DNA from: Psychrobacillus psychrodurans
GTDB lineage: Bacteria > Bacillota > Bacilli > Bacillales_A > Planococcaceae
Direction: 5' to 3'
NCBI GenBank assembly: GCA_900114885.1
Contig: FOUN01000003.1
Coordinates: 186,001-250,000, forward strand
DNA: 64,000 nucleotides
Shown: positions 9,201 through 17,745 of the stretch, in pieces
Layout: each line of letters opens with the position of its first letter
Numbering within the stretch: the first letter of the stretch is position 1
Notes under the pieces: model-generated
Database searches by the model: none
The model's input: only the letters and a program-made list of their open reading frames with translations
What the model was told of the DNA's origin: nothing
Translations under genes and position numbers: made by a program

Positions 9201-9932
9201 AAAATTACGTTCCAAAATATCACGGTTCAACCAAGAGAAGTAATTCCAACACCAGTGTTTAGTGGTTCGAATAAATTAGGTCGACGATATTCACCATTTA
9301 CAACAAATATAGAACGATTAGTTCCTTTTAGAACATTAACGGGTCGTCAACATTTCTATATTGATCATGAAATATTCTTACAATATGGTGAATCGCTACC
9401 AGTTTACAAACCAACATTGCCACCAATGGTCTTTGGTACTAAGGATAAACCTATTGTTGGTGGGAAAGATGCGCTAGTTTTACGTTATTTAACACCACAT
9501 GGAAAATGGAATATTCATAGTACTTATCAGGATAATTTGCATATGCTCACATTATTTAGAGGTGGACCAGTTGTTTGGATTAATAATGACGATGCAGCGG
9601 AGCATGACATTGAGGATAACGCTTGGTTAGAAGTTTATAACCGAAATGGTGTAGTTACAGCTAGAGCAGTTGTTAGTCATCGTATGCCAAAAGGAACTAT
9701 GTTCATGTATCATGCACAGGATAAGCATATTAATGTACCTGGTTCTGAAATAACAGAAGAACGTGGGGGAAGTCATAACGCACCTACTAAAATTCATGTT
9801 AAACCAACTCAAATGGTCGGTGGTTACGCACAATTAAGCTATGGATTTAACTATTATGGTCCAATAGGAAACCAAAGAGATGGATACGTAGCCGTTCGTA
9901 AGATGAAGGAGGTAAATTGGCTTGAAGATTAA
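6258..9932 (+). CDS. narG: NarG, respiratory nitrate reductase alpha (catalytic) subunit
   Basis: A 1224-residue molybdoenzyme of the membrane-bound Nar type. The N-terminal 4Fe-4S (FS0) ligands are His48, Cys52, Cys56 and Cys91, the His-ligated pattern specific to NarG. The active-site region with YADLPPASPQ carries the aspartate that ligates molybdenum, and the C-terminal half has the bis-MGD binding domain. It reduces nitrate to nitrite on the cytoplasmic side using quinol electrons passed through NarI and NarH. Start ATG 6258 follows AGGAAGGGTGAT. It overlaps narH by 11 bases. Length and motif spacing are normal, so it should be active. Confidence 0.98.
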   Translation: MKRKFGLKYFKPTEKYSGSWSILEQKNRDWENMYRERWSHDKVVRTTHGVNCTGSCSWKVFVKNGIITWENQQIDYPSCGPEMPEFEPRGCPRGASFSWYEYSPLRVKYPYMRGRLWRLWKSALHEHTNPVDAWGSIVEDPEKAFTYKRARGKGGHVRVSWQDAMELICAQLIYTIRKFGPDRIAGFTPIPAMSMISYAAGSRFISLLGGEMLSFYDWYADLPPASPQIWGEQTDVPESSDWYNSGYLIMWGSNVPLTRTPDAHFMTEVRYKGTKVVSVAPDHAENVKFADNWLAPHPGTDAAVAQAMTHVILDEFYVQRKEEMFINYAKQYTDMPFLILLDEHEGIHKAGRFLRASDFGDTRENSEWKPVIIDEITSKIIVPNGTMGQRWEQDKNWNLILENEDGTRIDPAMSVENYESSKTEIVFPFFDNVANGTFNRHIPAKQVTLADGSTRLAVTVYDLMLSQYGINRAESEFNAKGYDDAESFYTPAWQEKVTGVKSSVVVQVAREFAQNAIDTEGRSMIIMGAGINHWFNSDTIYRSILNLVILTASQGVNGGGWAHYVGQEKVRPIEGWSTIAFAKDWQAQPRLQNATSFFYFATDQWKYEEMGNDSLKSPLAGELKYQHPADYNVLAARLGWLPSYPQFNKNSLLFAEEAAAKGKTTNEEIIKTAYDQIVSGEVKGAIEDPDSPENFPKSLFVWRSNLISSSAKGQEYFMKHLLGASDGLLATPNEDEKPEEIKWRDDVEGKLDLLVSIDFRMTTTPLYSDIVLPAATWYEKTDISSTDMHPFVHPFNPAVDPLWESRSDWDVYRSLAQTFSKMAESHLPGVYKDVVTSPLAHDSKSEISQPMGLVKDWKKGEVEPVIGKTMPNFIVVERDYTKVYDKFVSLGPLTEKGKIGAHGVSFSVAEEYEDMKKINGTHFDDTIKNGLPMIHSARQAVNAVLHLSSATNGKVSQKAFESAEKDTGVQLKDISADRAAEKITFQNITVQPREVIPTPVFSGSNKLGRRYSPFTTNIERLVPFRTLTGRQHFYIDHEIFLQYGESLPVYKPTLPPMVFGTKDKPIVGGKDALVLRYLTPHGKWNIHSTYQDNLHMLTLFRGGPVVWINNDDAAEHDIEDNAWLEVYNRNGVVTARAVVSHRMPKGTMFMYHAQDKHINVPGSEITEERGGSHNAPTKIHVKPTQMVGGYAQLSYGFNYYGPIGNQRDGYVAVRKMKEVNWLED

Positions 9933-11466
9933 AGCGCAAATAGCAATGGTGATGAACCTTGATAAGTGTATAGGGTGTCATACATGTAGTGTTACCTGCA
10001 AAAGTACTTGGACAAATCGTGAGGGTGCCGAATACATGTGGTTTAACAACGTTGAAACTAAACCTGGTATTGGTTATCCTAAACGCTGGGAAGACCAAGA
10101 AGTATACAAAGGTGGATGGCAAATGCGAAATGGAAAGTTGGAACTGAAATCTGGTTCCAAACTTTCTAAAATAGCTTTAGGAAAAATTTTCTACAATCCC
10201 GATATGCCAGAAATGAAAGATTACTATGAACCTTGGACATATGACTATGAAAAGTTAACAAATTCACCTGAGGTGAAGCATTCCCCTGTTGCTCGTCCAA
10301 AATCAGTAGTTACTGGTGAATATATGGATTTAGAATGGGGACCAAACTGGGAGGATGATTTGGCAGGGGCTCATATTACGGGACCTACTGATCCTAATAT
10401 CCAAAAAATTGAGGAAGAGATTAAGTTCAATTTTGAACAGTCATTTATGATGTATCTACCAAGATTGTGTGAACACTGCTTAAATCCAAGTTGTGTAGCA
10501 TCTTGTCCATCAGGAGCTATGTATAAACGCGAAGAAGATGGGATCGTTCTAGTTGACCAGGAAGCATGTCGTGGTTGGCGTTATTGTATGACTGGTTGTC
10601 CGTACAAAAAAGTATACTTTAACTGGAAAACAAACAAAGCAGAGAAATGTACGTTCTGTTATCCACGTATTGAATCAGGTCTTCCGACGGTTTGTTCTGA
10701 AACTTGTACAGGGCGTATTCGTTATTTAGGGGTACTATTATATGATGCAGACCGTGTACTAGAAGTAGCCTCAACCCCAGATGAAAAAGATTTGTATAAA
10801 GCACAGTGTGGAATTTTCTTAAATCCAAACGATCCTGAAGTCATTGAACAGGCAAGGAAAGATGGAATAGCGGAAGAGTGGATTGAAGGTGCACAAAACT
10901 CTCCGGTTTATAAACTAGCAATAGAATACCAGTTAGCATTCCCGTTACATCCGGAATATAGAACCTTACCAATGGTATGGTATGTTCCACCTTTAAGCCC
11001 TATCATGAACTATTTTGAAGGGAAAGATTCCATCAAAAATCCAGATATGATTTTCCCTGCAATCGAAGAGATGCGTACGCCGATTCAATATTTAGCAAAT
11101 ATGTTAACAGCAGGTGATGCACCAGCAGTAAAAGGTGCTCTTCAACGAATGGCCATGATGCGCTCTTATATGCGCGCAATTTCTTCTGGTAAAGAATTTG
11201 ATGAAAGTCGTTTAGAACGTGTCGGATTAACAGCACATCAAACACAACAAATGTATAGATTATTGGCAATTGCTAAATACGAAGATCGTTTTGTCGTTCC
11301 TACTTCTCATCGAGAAGGATATATGGATCCTTATCGTGCACAAGGATCAATGGGTTATGATATGGGCTGCGACGGATGTGGACCAGCTTCTCCTAACCCA
11401 ACAGCAACTAAAACAGGTAAGGAAATTTATGAAGAGAACTTCTACGGAGGGATTTGGCGTGATTGA
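9922..11466 (+). CDS. narH: NarH, nitrate reductase beta (iron-sulfur) subunit
   Basis: A 514-residue ferredoxin-type electron-transfer subunit. Four Cys clusters are visible: CIGCHTCSVTC (Cys16, 19, 22, 26), CEHCLNPSCVASCP, CRGWRYCMTGCP and a later CTFCYPR region. The Trp in CRGWRYC replaces a Cys, as in other NarH proteins, giving a 3Fe-4S centre. It passes electrons from the haems of NarI to NarG. The start is TTG 9922 inside the narG end, with AAGGAGGT eight bases upstream. It overlaps narJ. Confidence 0.97.
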   Translation: MKIKAQIAMVMNLDKCIGCHTCSVTCKSTWTNREGAEYMWFNNVETKPGIGYPKRWEDQEVYKGGWQMRNGKLELKSGSKLSKIALGKIFYNPDMPEMKDYYEPWTYDYEKLTNSPEVKHSPVARPKSVVTGEYMDLEWGPNWEDDLAGAHITGPTDPNIQKIEEEIKFNFEQSFMMYLPRLCEHCLNPSCVASCPSGAMYKREEDGIVLVDQEACRGWRYCMTGCPYKKVYFNWKTNKAEKCTFCYPRIESGLPTVCSETCTGRIRYLGVLLYDADRVLEVASTPDEKDLYKAQCGIFLNPNDPEVIEQARKDGIAEEWIEGAQNSPVYKLAIEYQLAFPLHPEYRTLPMVWYVPPLSPIMNYFEGKDSIKNPDMIFPAIEEMRTPIQYLANMLTAGDAPAVKGALQRMAMMRSYMRAISSGKEFDESRLERVGLTAHQTQQMYRLLAIAKYEDRFVVPTSHREGYMDPYRAQGSMGYDMGCDGCGPASPNPTATKTGKEIYEENFYGGIWRD

Positions 11467-12034
11467 TTTAGAAAAGCTATATAAACATAAACCAGCTTTC
11501 GGCTTTTTTGCGCAGCAATTAACTTATCCAGAAAAACGAACCTTTCACCCTACCCTAATCGAAGAATCATTTTCACCAAATGATCCTGCATACGAATTAG
11601 TGAAAGCGTACTGGGATGAAATTCATACGTATAGTTTGGATGATATACAGGAACTATATGTTCAGACATTTGATTTTCAAAAAAGTGCAACTTTATATAT
11701 GACTTATTTTAAATTTGAGGATGCAAAAGAGAGAGGTCAAATGCTTGCGAAGTTAAAAGTAATGTATGAGATGTTTGGTTTAGATATGCCAGCAGAGGAG
11801 CTTTCCGATTATCTACCACTTATCTGTGAATTTTTATACGCCGCAGAATGGATAGGTGATCCTAGAGCGAAAGATAGTTTTAATATTCTATTTGCTGTAC
11901 TGGAAGATGGGACATATAATTTAATTGAAGCATTGGAAAAGTTTAATAGCCCATATCTCCGGCTTGTCAGAGGTTTACGAGAAACCTTCAAAGCCTGTAT
12001 AGAAAGGGAGGCTGTAAATCATGAACATGATTGA
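11459..12034 (+). CDS. narJ: NarJ, nitrate reductase assembly chaperone
   Basis: A 191-residue helical protein of the NarJ/TorD chaperone family, needed to insert the molybdenum cofactor and mature NarGH before membrane docking. Recognisable parts are PAFGFFAQQLTYPE near the N-terminus and DYLPLICEFLY in the middle. The long frame upstream is a shadow of narH: I start at GTG 11459, which has GGAGGG seven bases before it. It overlaps narH by eight bases and narI by 14, so the operon is translationally coupled. Confidence 0.93.
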   Translation: MIDLEKLYKHKPAFGFFAQQLTYPEKRTFHPTLIEESFSPNDPAYELVKAYWDEIHTYSLDDIQELYVQTFDFQKSATLYMTYFKFEDAKERGQMLAKLKVMYEMFGLDMPAEELSDYLPLICEFLYAAEWIGDPRAKDSFNILFAVLEDGTYNLIEALEKFNSPYLRLVRGLRETFKACIEREAVNHEHD

Positions 12035-12707
12035 TCAGTTTTTATGGGTTATATTTCCGTATATTTGTATAGCAGTTTTTATTGTAGGTCATATTTTTCG
12101 ATATAGAACAGATCAATTTAGCTGGACGGCAAAATCGAGTGAATTTATAGAGAAAAAACAATTAATGATTGGAAGCTTACTGTTCCATATTGGTATCATT
12201 CCCGTAATAATGGGGCATGTATCTGGACTAGCAATTCCGAAATCTTGGCTTCATGCAGTGGGTGTAAATGATCACTTATACCATATTGGGGCAATTTACA
12301 TTGGCGGATTCTTTGGATTTGTGACATTGGCAGGGATGATCATTTTGACATCTCGCAGATTCACAAAGTCAACTGTACGTAAATTGAGTAGTACTTCAGA
12401 TTTAATAGTAAATGTGATTTTATTATTTATCGTATTTATGGGGATGTATGCAACGCTTGTTACAAATGCAGTTCAACCTGATTTTGACTATAGAACCTCC
12501 ATTTCCGTCTGGTTTAGAAACTTATTTATCTTGCAGCCAGATGCATCCTATATGTTAAATGTTCCTATGTCTTTTAAGATCCATGTAGTAACAGGATTTT
12601 TAATATTTGCATTATGGCCATTTACTAGATTAGTTCACGTATGGAGTGTACCATTAAACTACGTAGGTAGAAGCTATATCTTATATAGAAAGAATCGATC
12701 AGAATAA
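12021..12707 (+). CDS. narI: NarI, nitrate reductase gamma subunit (cytochrome b)
   Basis: A 228-residue integral membrane protein with five predicted membrane helices and paired histidines for two b-type haems (HIFRYR and LFHIGIIPVIMGH near the N-terminus; KIHVVTGF and FTRLVHVWS near the C-terminus). It oxidises menaquinol and anchors NarGH. ATG 12021 follows GGGAGG. It is the last nar gene, followed at once by a hairpin. Confidence 0.96.
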   Translation: MNMIDQFLWVIFPYICIAVFIVGHIFRYRTDQFSWTAKSSEFIEKKQLMIGSLLFHIGIIPVIMGHVSGLAIPKSWLHAVGVNDHLYHIGAIYIGGFFGFVTLAGMIILTSRRFTKSTVRKLSSTSDLIVNVILLFIVFMGMYATLVTNAVQPDFDYRTSISVWFRNLFILQPDASYMLNVPMSFKIHVVTGFLIFALWPFTRLVHVWSVPLNYVGRSYILYRKNRSE

Positions 12708-12710
12708 AGA

Positions 12711-12736
12711 AAAAGGAGACTTCGGTCTTCTTTTTT
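12711..12736 (+). terminator. Hairpin between narI and nreA
   Basis: A stem around GGAGAC-TTCG-GTCTTC extended by A/T pairs and followed by six T. Only about 20 bases separate it from nreA, leaving little room for an nre promoter, so partial read-through from the nar promoter is likely. Confidence 0.75.
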
Positions 12737-12755
12737 ATCCATAAGGGGTATTTAT

Positions 12756-13214
12756 ATGAAAAATGATATTGATTTTCAAAAAGTGATAACCGCTTTTAAA
12801 GACAAGTATGAAGTAGATTTAGTGGCATTAGCCTTTATCCAACCAGCACAGCTTGAATATGTGCTCACATGGCAGTACGCTATTGGAAATATTAATAATC
12901 GTTTGAAAAGAATTGTTCTACAATCCGGCAAAGGTATTGCAGGTCAGGTTTTTAAATCTGGAAAGCCTATGCATGTTCCAAATGTCGTGACTGAGTATCC
13001 TGAAAGAGATTTATTTAATTACCCAATAATTGTTTCTGAAAAGATTAAAAGCTTTTGTGCTCTGCCACTTTATAGAAAAAATAAAGTTCAAGGAGTATTA
13101 TTGTTAGGATATAGGGAAGAGGATAAGATGACGTATGAATTATTTGAAAAAGTAATTTATAATATCCATATTGATTTTCCAAAATATTACGGTAAGGAGA
13201 TGGCTAAGAATTGA
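12756..13214 (+). CDS. nreA: NreA, GAF-domain nitrate receptor
   Basis: A 152-residue single GAF domain with SGKGIAGQVFKSGKP and IKSFCALPLYRKNKVQGVLLLGY, the GAF core. In Staphylococcus NreA binds nitrate and, when nitrate is absent, restrains phosphorylation of NreB, so the system needs both low oxygen and nitrate. Placement directly before NreB and NreC supports the name. ATG 12756 follows AAGGGG. The stop codon overlaps the nreB TTG start. Confidence 0.9.
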   Translation: MKNDIDFQKVITAFKDKYEVDLVALAFIQPAQLEYVLTWQYAIGNINNRLKRIVLQSGKGIAGQVFKSGKPMHVPNVVTEYPERDLFNYPIIVSEKIKSFCALPLYRKNKVQGVLLLGYREEDKMTYELFEKVIYNIHIDFPKYYGKEMAKN

Positions 13215-14266
13215 CAAATAATGCACATTCAGAGTTAGTTGATAGCTTAATAGGAATGTACGAAAACAGTTCTGAAGCCTTTTTCTTTTTTAATAAAGAT
13301 AATAAATTATTACATTTGAATCCGATTGCGAAAGAAATAGTAGATACAGATGCAATAGATGCTATGTTGGAAGGTCAAGAAAGATCTATTTGTCAAACAT
13401 GTAAAGGCTATACGAATACAACAGAGTTAATTTCCTGTGAAAACTGTTATTTCTCCGATCCAAAACAAGATTTCAGTTCATTTCAAGTATATCTAGATAC
13501 GAAAGATATAGGGGTTCTTCCCTATGTAGCAAGTTTTCATACTATTGATAGTGAAAAAGGAACAAAAGTACTTATCTTAAGAAATTTAACAAAGTTACTT
13601 GAAACAAGAGAATTACTATTTAAAAATACAACGATTAAGCAAATAATTAAAGCACAAGAAGACGAACGCAAAAGAATTTCAAGAGAACTTCATGATAGTG
13701 TAGCACAGGAAATATTGAGTTCATTAGTAGATTTAAGACTTATGAAATATTTGAAAAGTCCTGAGGAAGTCTCCCAGAAAGTTCAGCATATGGAAGCATC
13801 TTTAACAAGACTGCTAGATGAAATAAGGAATATGTCTGTAGAATTACGGCCTTCGTCATTAGATGATCTAGGCATTGAAGCAGCACTAAGATCACATTTT
13901 AAATGGATTGAAAAAAACTATGGATTAGTTGTCCATTATAAATCTGAAATCAAAGGGAAACGTTTCCTTAATGAAATTGAAACGGTTGTCTATCGAATAT
14001 GCCAGGAATCAATTTTAAATGCACTAAAATATGCTGATGTGGACGAGGTTAACGTCGAACTATATGAGAAAGATGATAATTTAATATTGAAAATTGTTGA
14101 TGACGGTATTGGCTTTGACACTTCACAGAGAGTATTTAAGGGTACTGGCCTAGGATTGTTTGGCATGAAGGAAAGAGCTGAACTAGTAGGTGGTAAATTG
14201 TCTATTATGTCATCTATGGGTAAAGGGACAGAAGTTCTACTATACATCCCACTAAAGGAGCGCTAA
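13211..14266 (+). CDS. nreB: NreB, oxygen-sensing histidine kinase with a Fe-S PAS domain
   Basis: A 351-residue cytoplasmic kinase. The N-terminal PAS domain holds Cys61, Cys64, Cys76 and Cys79, a CX2CX11CX2C pattern identical in spacing to the oxygen-labile 4Fe-4S cluster of Staphylococcus NreB. The HisKA_3 region has the phospho-accepting His161 in RELHDSVAQ, followed by a HATPase domain ([16 protein letters not shown]). Without oxygen the cluster is intact and the kinase phosphorylates NreC. The TTG start at 13211 overlaps the nreA stop and has AAGGAGA upstream. Confidence 0.95.
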   Translation: MTNNAHSELVDSLIGMYENSSEAFFFFNKDNKLLHLNPIAKEIVDTDAIDAMLEGQERSICQTCKGYTNTTELISCENCYFSDPKQDFSSFQVYLDTKDIGVLPYVASFHTIDSEKGTKVLILRNLTKLLETRELLFKNTTIKQIIKAQEDERKRISRELHDSVAQEILSSLVDLRLMKYLKSPEEVSQKVQHMEASLTRLLDEIRNMSVELRPSSLDDLGIEAALRSHFKWIEKNYGLVVHYKSEIKGKRFLNEIETVVYRICQESILNALKYADVDEVNVELYEKDDNLILKIVDDGIGFDTSQRVFKGTGLGLFGMKERAELVGGKLSIMSSMGKGTEVLLYIPLKER

Positions 14267-14270
14267 TCGA

Positions 14271-14918
14271 ATGAAAATTGTTATTGCAGATGACCATGCA
14301 GTTGTACGAAGTGGATTTTCAATGATACTAAACTATCAAGAGGATATGGAAGTTGTTGCAACTGCCGCCGACGGAATAGAAGCGCATTTGATGGTCGCAA
14401 AGCATCAACCCGATATTCTTCTTCTAGACTTGAGTATGCCACCTGGTGAGAGTGGGTTAATAGCGACTGGGAAAATTAGTGAAGACTTTCCGGATACAAA
14501 AATTCTTATTTTAACAATGTATGACGATCAGGAGTATATGTTCCATGTATTGAAAAATGGTGCTTCGGGATACATATTAAAGAATGCACCAGATGAGGAA
14601 CTTTTGAGCGCCATACGCATGGTTTATAAAGGGGGAACATATATACATCCCAAAATGGCAACTTCTCTCGTAAAAGAATTCATAAAAAAAGATCAAAATA
14701 TAGTAGACGACGATCCATTTAGAGTACTTTCCAAAAGAGAAATAGAGATTCTACCGTTAGTTGCAAAAGGCTATGGCAATAAAGATATTGCTGCAAAACT
14801 ATTTATATCTGTAAAAACGGTAGAAGCACACAAAGCAAAAATAATGGAAAAATTAGATTTAAAAAGTCGTCCAGAGCTAGTTGAGTATGCACTGAAAAAG
14901 AAATTATTAGAATTTTAA
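14271..14918 (+). CDS. nreC: NreC, LuxR-type response regulator
   Basis: A 215-residue NarL/FixJ-family regulator: receiver domain with the acidic pair near residues 7-8, phospho-accepting Asp53 (LLDLSMPP) and conserved Lys in YILKNA, then a LuxR helix-turn-helix ([28 protein letters not shown]). It activates nitrate respiration genes by binding GC-rich palindromes; suitable sites lie before ric, narG and narK in this window. It follows nreB by four bases. Confidence 0.95.
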   Translation: MKIVIADDHAVVRSGFSMILNYQEDMEVVATAADGIEAHLMVAKHQPDILLLDLSMPPGESGLIATGKISEDFPDTKILILTMYDDQEYMFHVLKNGASGYILKNAPDEELLSAIRMVYKGGTYIHPKMATSLVKEFIKKDQNIVDDDPFRVLSKREIEILPLVAKGYGNKDIAAKLFISVKTVEAHKAKIMEKLDLKSRPELVEYALKKKLLEF

Positions 14919-14936
14919 AAAGTGAGGTCTTTAATA

Positions 14937-15461
14937 ATGGCTAATGCTAATTTCCAAAGTCCCGTTCCAGCTATGAGAATATTAGAAAACGAACATCAAT
15001 ATTTAATGCACTTAATGAATGAATGGCATGCGATCGTTTTAAACTTTGAAAACGATGTATATGAGGAAATTGAAGCTCGTGCAGAGTTCTCGGCGCTACG
15101 TAAGCTGTTAATCGATTTCTTAGAGCCTCTTAAAAATCATACTGATAAGGAAGAAAAGTTCTTTTTCCCGTTATTAGGGCATTATATTGGAACAGAACAA
15201 GGTCCAATAGTACCTATCGAAGCAGAGCATGAAGAAATAGATGCATATATAGGTCATTTTTTACATCATACTAGAGCAGGTATAGATCATTTAAGCCTAG
15301 ATGATATGAAACGAATAGCGAAGGACGCAGGTGAAGCCTTCGAAGTGTTAATGGTTCATTTTGTAAAAGAAGAATCTGTATTGTTTCCTATGACTGATCG
15401 AGTGATGAAAGCAGTGGATCAAGATAAATTGTTAGAACAACTGAATACTTTAATTGTTTAA
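14937..15461 (+). CDS. Hemerythrin-like HHE domain protein
   Basis: A 174-residue helical protein with the repeated metal motifs of the hemerythrin HHE family: ENEHQYL, HTDKEEKFFFP, AEHEEIDAYIGH and HFVKEESVLFP. Such proteins bind a di-iron centre and can carry or sense O2 or NO. It follows nreC in the same orientation and is closed by a terminator, so it is probably the last gene of the nre unit. I prefer ATG 14937 over the GTG at 14922, since that GTG is part of the ribosome site. Exact role unknown; oxygen or NO handling during nitrate respiration is inferred. Confidence 0.85.
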   Translation: MANANFQSPVPAMRILENEHQYLMHLMNEWHAIVLNFENDVYEEIEARAEFSALRKLLIDFLEPLKNHTDKEEKFFFPLLGHYIGTEQGPIVPIEAEHEEIDAYIGHFLHHTRAGIDHLSLDDMKRIAKDAGEAFEVLMVHFVKEESVLFPMTDRVMKAVDQDKLLEQLNTLIV

Positions 15462-15463
15462 AA

Positions 15464-15492
15464 TAACTCATTTCACTCTATGGGTTATTTTT
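15464..15492 (+). terminator. Terminator after the nreC-linked hemerythrin
   Basis: AATAACTCA pairs with TGGGTTATT (one G-T pair) and seven T follow. It ends the nar-nre transcription block. Confidence 0.85.
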
Positions 15493-15716
15493 TTCTATTT
15501 GTATTAAATTCACCACAGAGTGATGAGAACTAAAATACACATTGATTTCCATGGACACGGGTTCAATCCCTTGTGCTTAATGGTAAACACGATGAAATAC
15601 AAGTAAACACTATCCTTTGCATTCTCCCACGTGAATAGAGAACAAAACAAAAGTAATTCAATTCTACACATTCAGTCTGTGAAATGGGAAAGTAATTTGG
15701 TGAAATTATCCATTCC

Positions 15717-15830
15717 GCAAGTAAAAGGTAATAGTCCGCAAGTAAAAATAGGCTTTGAGCAAGTAAATTCTATACGACCGCAAGTAATCCACAGATGGGA
15801 GTAAGTAATTAAAAGGTGAGAGCAAGTAAA
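15717..15830. repeat. 21-bp-phased repeat array, core GCAAGTAA
   Basis: Six cores start at 15717, 15738, 15759, 15780, 15801 and 15822, each exactly 21 bases apart. The first eight bases of each unit are GCAAGTAA (GTAAGTAA in the fifth) and the other 13 differ freely. No open frame crosses the array because the core carries TAA. The neighbouring bases 15493-15716 contain no gene I can support. Confidence 0.85.
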
Positions 15831-15859
15831 GATAAAATATGATTCAATTAAAAGATAAG

Positions 15860-15955
15860 AAAATAATTACTGAGTGTGGGTGCGAATTATTTTTTAGTTC
15901 CTGCCAATGATATTGAAAACGCTAGAAACAGGTTTTGAACTTAATGGACCGACCT
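15860..15955. repeat. Partial copy of a structured intergenic element (copy III)
   Basis: A 9-bp inverted repeat (AAAATAATT at 15860-15868 with AATTATTTT at 15885-15893) is followed 30 bases later by TAGAAACAGGTTTTGAAC and TTAATGGACC (15923-15950). The same order, hairpin then TAGAAACAG-box then GGACC, occurs at 46.67-46.79 kb and 56.61-56.74 kb. The hairpin sequence itself differs, so homology here rests mostly on the 3' box. Confidence 0.5.
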
Positions 15956-16109
15956 CATTTTTCCTGGTTTCTATTGTTAAAATGATGGTGTTAAGTAAAC
16001 AAACAATCGTATGAATACATACTTTAAACTTTAAAACAGTAGTCATTTTCAAAGAATGAGCATTCAGTAATTACAGTAAAATCAAGAAACTACATTAATA
16101 TAATCTTTT

Positions 16110-16145
16110 TAGGGAATACCCTTGGCCGTTAAGGGGAGTCCCCTA
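16110..16145 (+). promoter_or_regulatory. Two NreC-type palindromes upstream of narK
   Basis: TAGGGAATACCCTT (16110-16123) matches T(A/C)GGG-N4-CCC(G/T)A except at the last base. AGGGGAGTCCCCTA (16132-16145) keeps the GGG-N4-CCCTA part. The starts are 22 bp apart, close to the 21-bp spacing at narG. They lie 86-121 bases before the transporter start. Confidence 0.6.
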
Positions 16146-16230
16146 TTAGAAACTTTTCATATTTTAGTTAAAATAATAGTAGGGAATCAATACGTGAATC
16201 ATTCAATACCAATTAGAAAAGGTGATATGA

Positions 16231-17745
16231 ATGATAAAGAAAGTCCAATTGCCGTTACAGACAATGAACTTAGTTTTAGGCTTTATGATTTGGGTAATCA
16301 TTTCTTCATTACTTCCATTTATTAAGGAAGATATTGATATACCAGCTGATAAAATAGCAATATTGACTGCTATACCTGTAGTACTGGGATCTATATTACG
16401 TATACCGCTTGGTTATTATGCAAATGTAATTGGTGCAAGACTTGTATTTCTTATTAGCTTTGTACTACTAATGTTCCCCGTGTTTTATATAAGTGAAGCT
16501 TCAAGTTATATAGATTTAATAATCGGGGGTCTATTTTTAGGGGTTGGGGGAGCAGTTTTCTCTGTAGGTGTTACATCATTACCTAAATATTATCCGAAAG
16601 AAAAACATGGTTTTGTAAATGGTATTTACGGAGCAGGAAATATAGGTACTGCTATTTCTACTTTTGCAGCTCCAATGATTGCGACTCAAATTGGTTGGTC
16701 TTTGACAGTTAAATTATATTTAATATTACTATTAGTATTTATAGTTATTAATATTTTTCTTGGAGACAAACATGAGGTGAAAGTAAAAACACCTATAATC
16801 GAACAGATTAAAGGTGTTTGGAAAAATGATAAGCTTTGGTTTTTCTCTTTATTCTATTTCATAACTTTTGGTTCGTTTGTGGCATTTACTGTTTATCTAC
16901 CGAATTTCCTAGTGAGTAACTTTGAATTAGATAAAGTCGATGCAGGCTTAAGAACTGCTGGATTTATCGCAGTAGCCACAGTTTTTAGACCAGTTGGTGG
17001 GTGGTTAGGTGATAAATTTCAACCGCTATTCCTATTGATGGGGGTATTCTCTGTTTATACAATAGCTGCAATATTATTAGCTTTCTCTCCATCTATAATG
17101 CTATATACAATTGGATGTATTGTAATAGGAATTAGTGCAGGAATAGGAAATGGTGTAATATTTAAATTAGTACCATTTTATTTCAATAAACAAGCTGGTA
17201 TTGCCAATGGTATTGTTTCGATGATGGGTGGTTTAGGTGGATTTTTCCCACCACTATTATTAGCGACGATTTTCTCAATAACTGGACAGTACTCAATAGG
17301 ATTTATGCTACTATCTTCTGTATCTTTGGCAAGTTTAGTTTTAGTAGTATTTATGTATTATCAAGATAGATTAAAATTAGCTCAGGAAGTTTTCAAATCA
17401 ACTGGTCAAGGAATTATGGTAACAAACACAGCTGGTACAATTGTTACAGTTAACCCATCGTTTACACATTTGACAGGATTTAGCGAGGAAGAAGCTATTG
17501 GGAAAACTCCTAGAATCTTGAAATCTAATCGTCAAGAAAAAGCATTTTATGATGAAATGTGGAAGTGTATTCAAAAAGATGGAATGTGGCAAGGTGAGAT
17601 TTGGAATACCAAAAAAAATGGGGAAGTATTTTTGGAATGGTTAAATATTAGTGCAGTTAAAGATGAAACAGGTGAAGATGTTAGATATGTTGGAACCTTT
17701 ACTGATATAACTGAACACCGGACCAACGAGGGCAACCAATCGTAA
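16231..17745 (+). CDS. narK: NarK-type nitrate/nitrite transporter fused to a C-terminal PAS domain
   Basis: A 504-residue protein. Residues 1 to about 385 are a 12-helix major facilitator of the nitrate/nitrite porter family, with the nitrate-signature glycine loops GAGNIGTAIS and GIANGIVSMMGGLGG and the MFS loop FRPVGGWLGDK. Residues 386-504 are a cytoplasmic PAS/PAC domain (GQGIMVTNTAGTIV, NPSFTHLTGFSEEEAIG, then YVGTFTDITE). The classical transporter ends before this point. ATG 16231 follows AAAGGTGAT. It lies behind two NreC-like boxes, so it is likely induced with narGHJI. The PAS ligand and output are unknown; regulation of transport by ligand or redox is inferred. The narT name would suit equally. 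Confidence 0.88.
   Translation: MIKKVQLPLQTMNLVLGFMIWVIISSLLPFIKEDIDIPADKIAILTAIPVVLGSILRIPLGYYANVIGARLVFLISFVLLMFPVFYISEASSYIDLIIGGLFLGVGGAVFSVGVTSLPKYYPKEKHGFVNGIYGAGNIGTAISTFAAPMIATQIGWSLTVKLYLILLLVFIVINIFLGDKHEVKVKTPIIEQIKGVWKNDKLWFFSLFYFITFGSFVAFTVYLPNFLVSNFELDKVDAGLRTAGFIAVATVFRPVGGWLGDKFQPLFLLMGVFSVYTIAAILLAFSPSIMLYTIGCIVIGISAGIGNGVIFKLVPFYFNKQAGIANGIVSMMGGLGGFFPPLLLATIFSITGQYSIGFMLLSSVSLASLVLVVFMYYQDRLKLAQEVFKSTGQGIMVTNTAGTIVTVNPSFTHLTGFSEEEAIGKTPRILKSNRQEKAFYDEMWKCIQKDGMWQGEIWNTKKNGEVFLEWLNISAVKDETGEDVRYVGTFTDITEHRTNEGNQS

Noticed and set aside
15717-15830. CRISPR-like array
   Set aside because: The period is only 21 bases with an eight-base core; repeats and spacers are far too short and no cas gene is present. 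The same holds for the other 21-bp arrays.
16122-16325. 67-codon frame overlapping the narK start region
   Set aside because: It covers the NreC-like boxes and the first part of narK in another frame, with no ribosome site.
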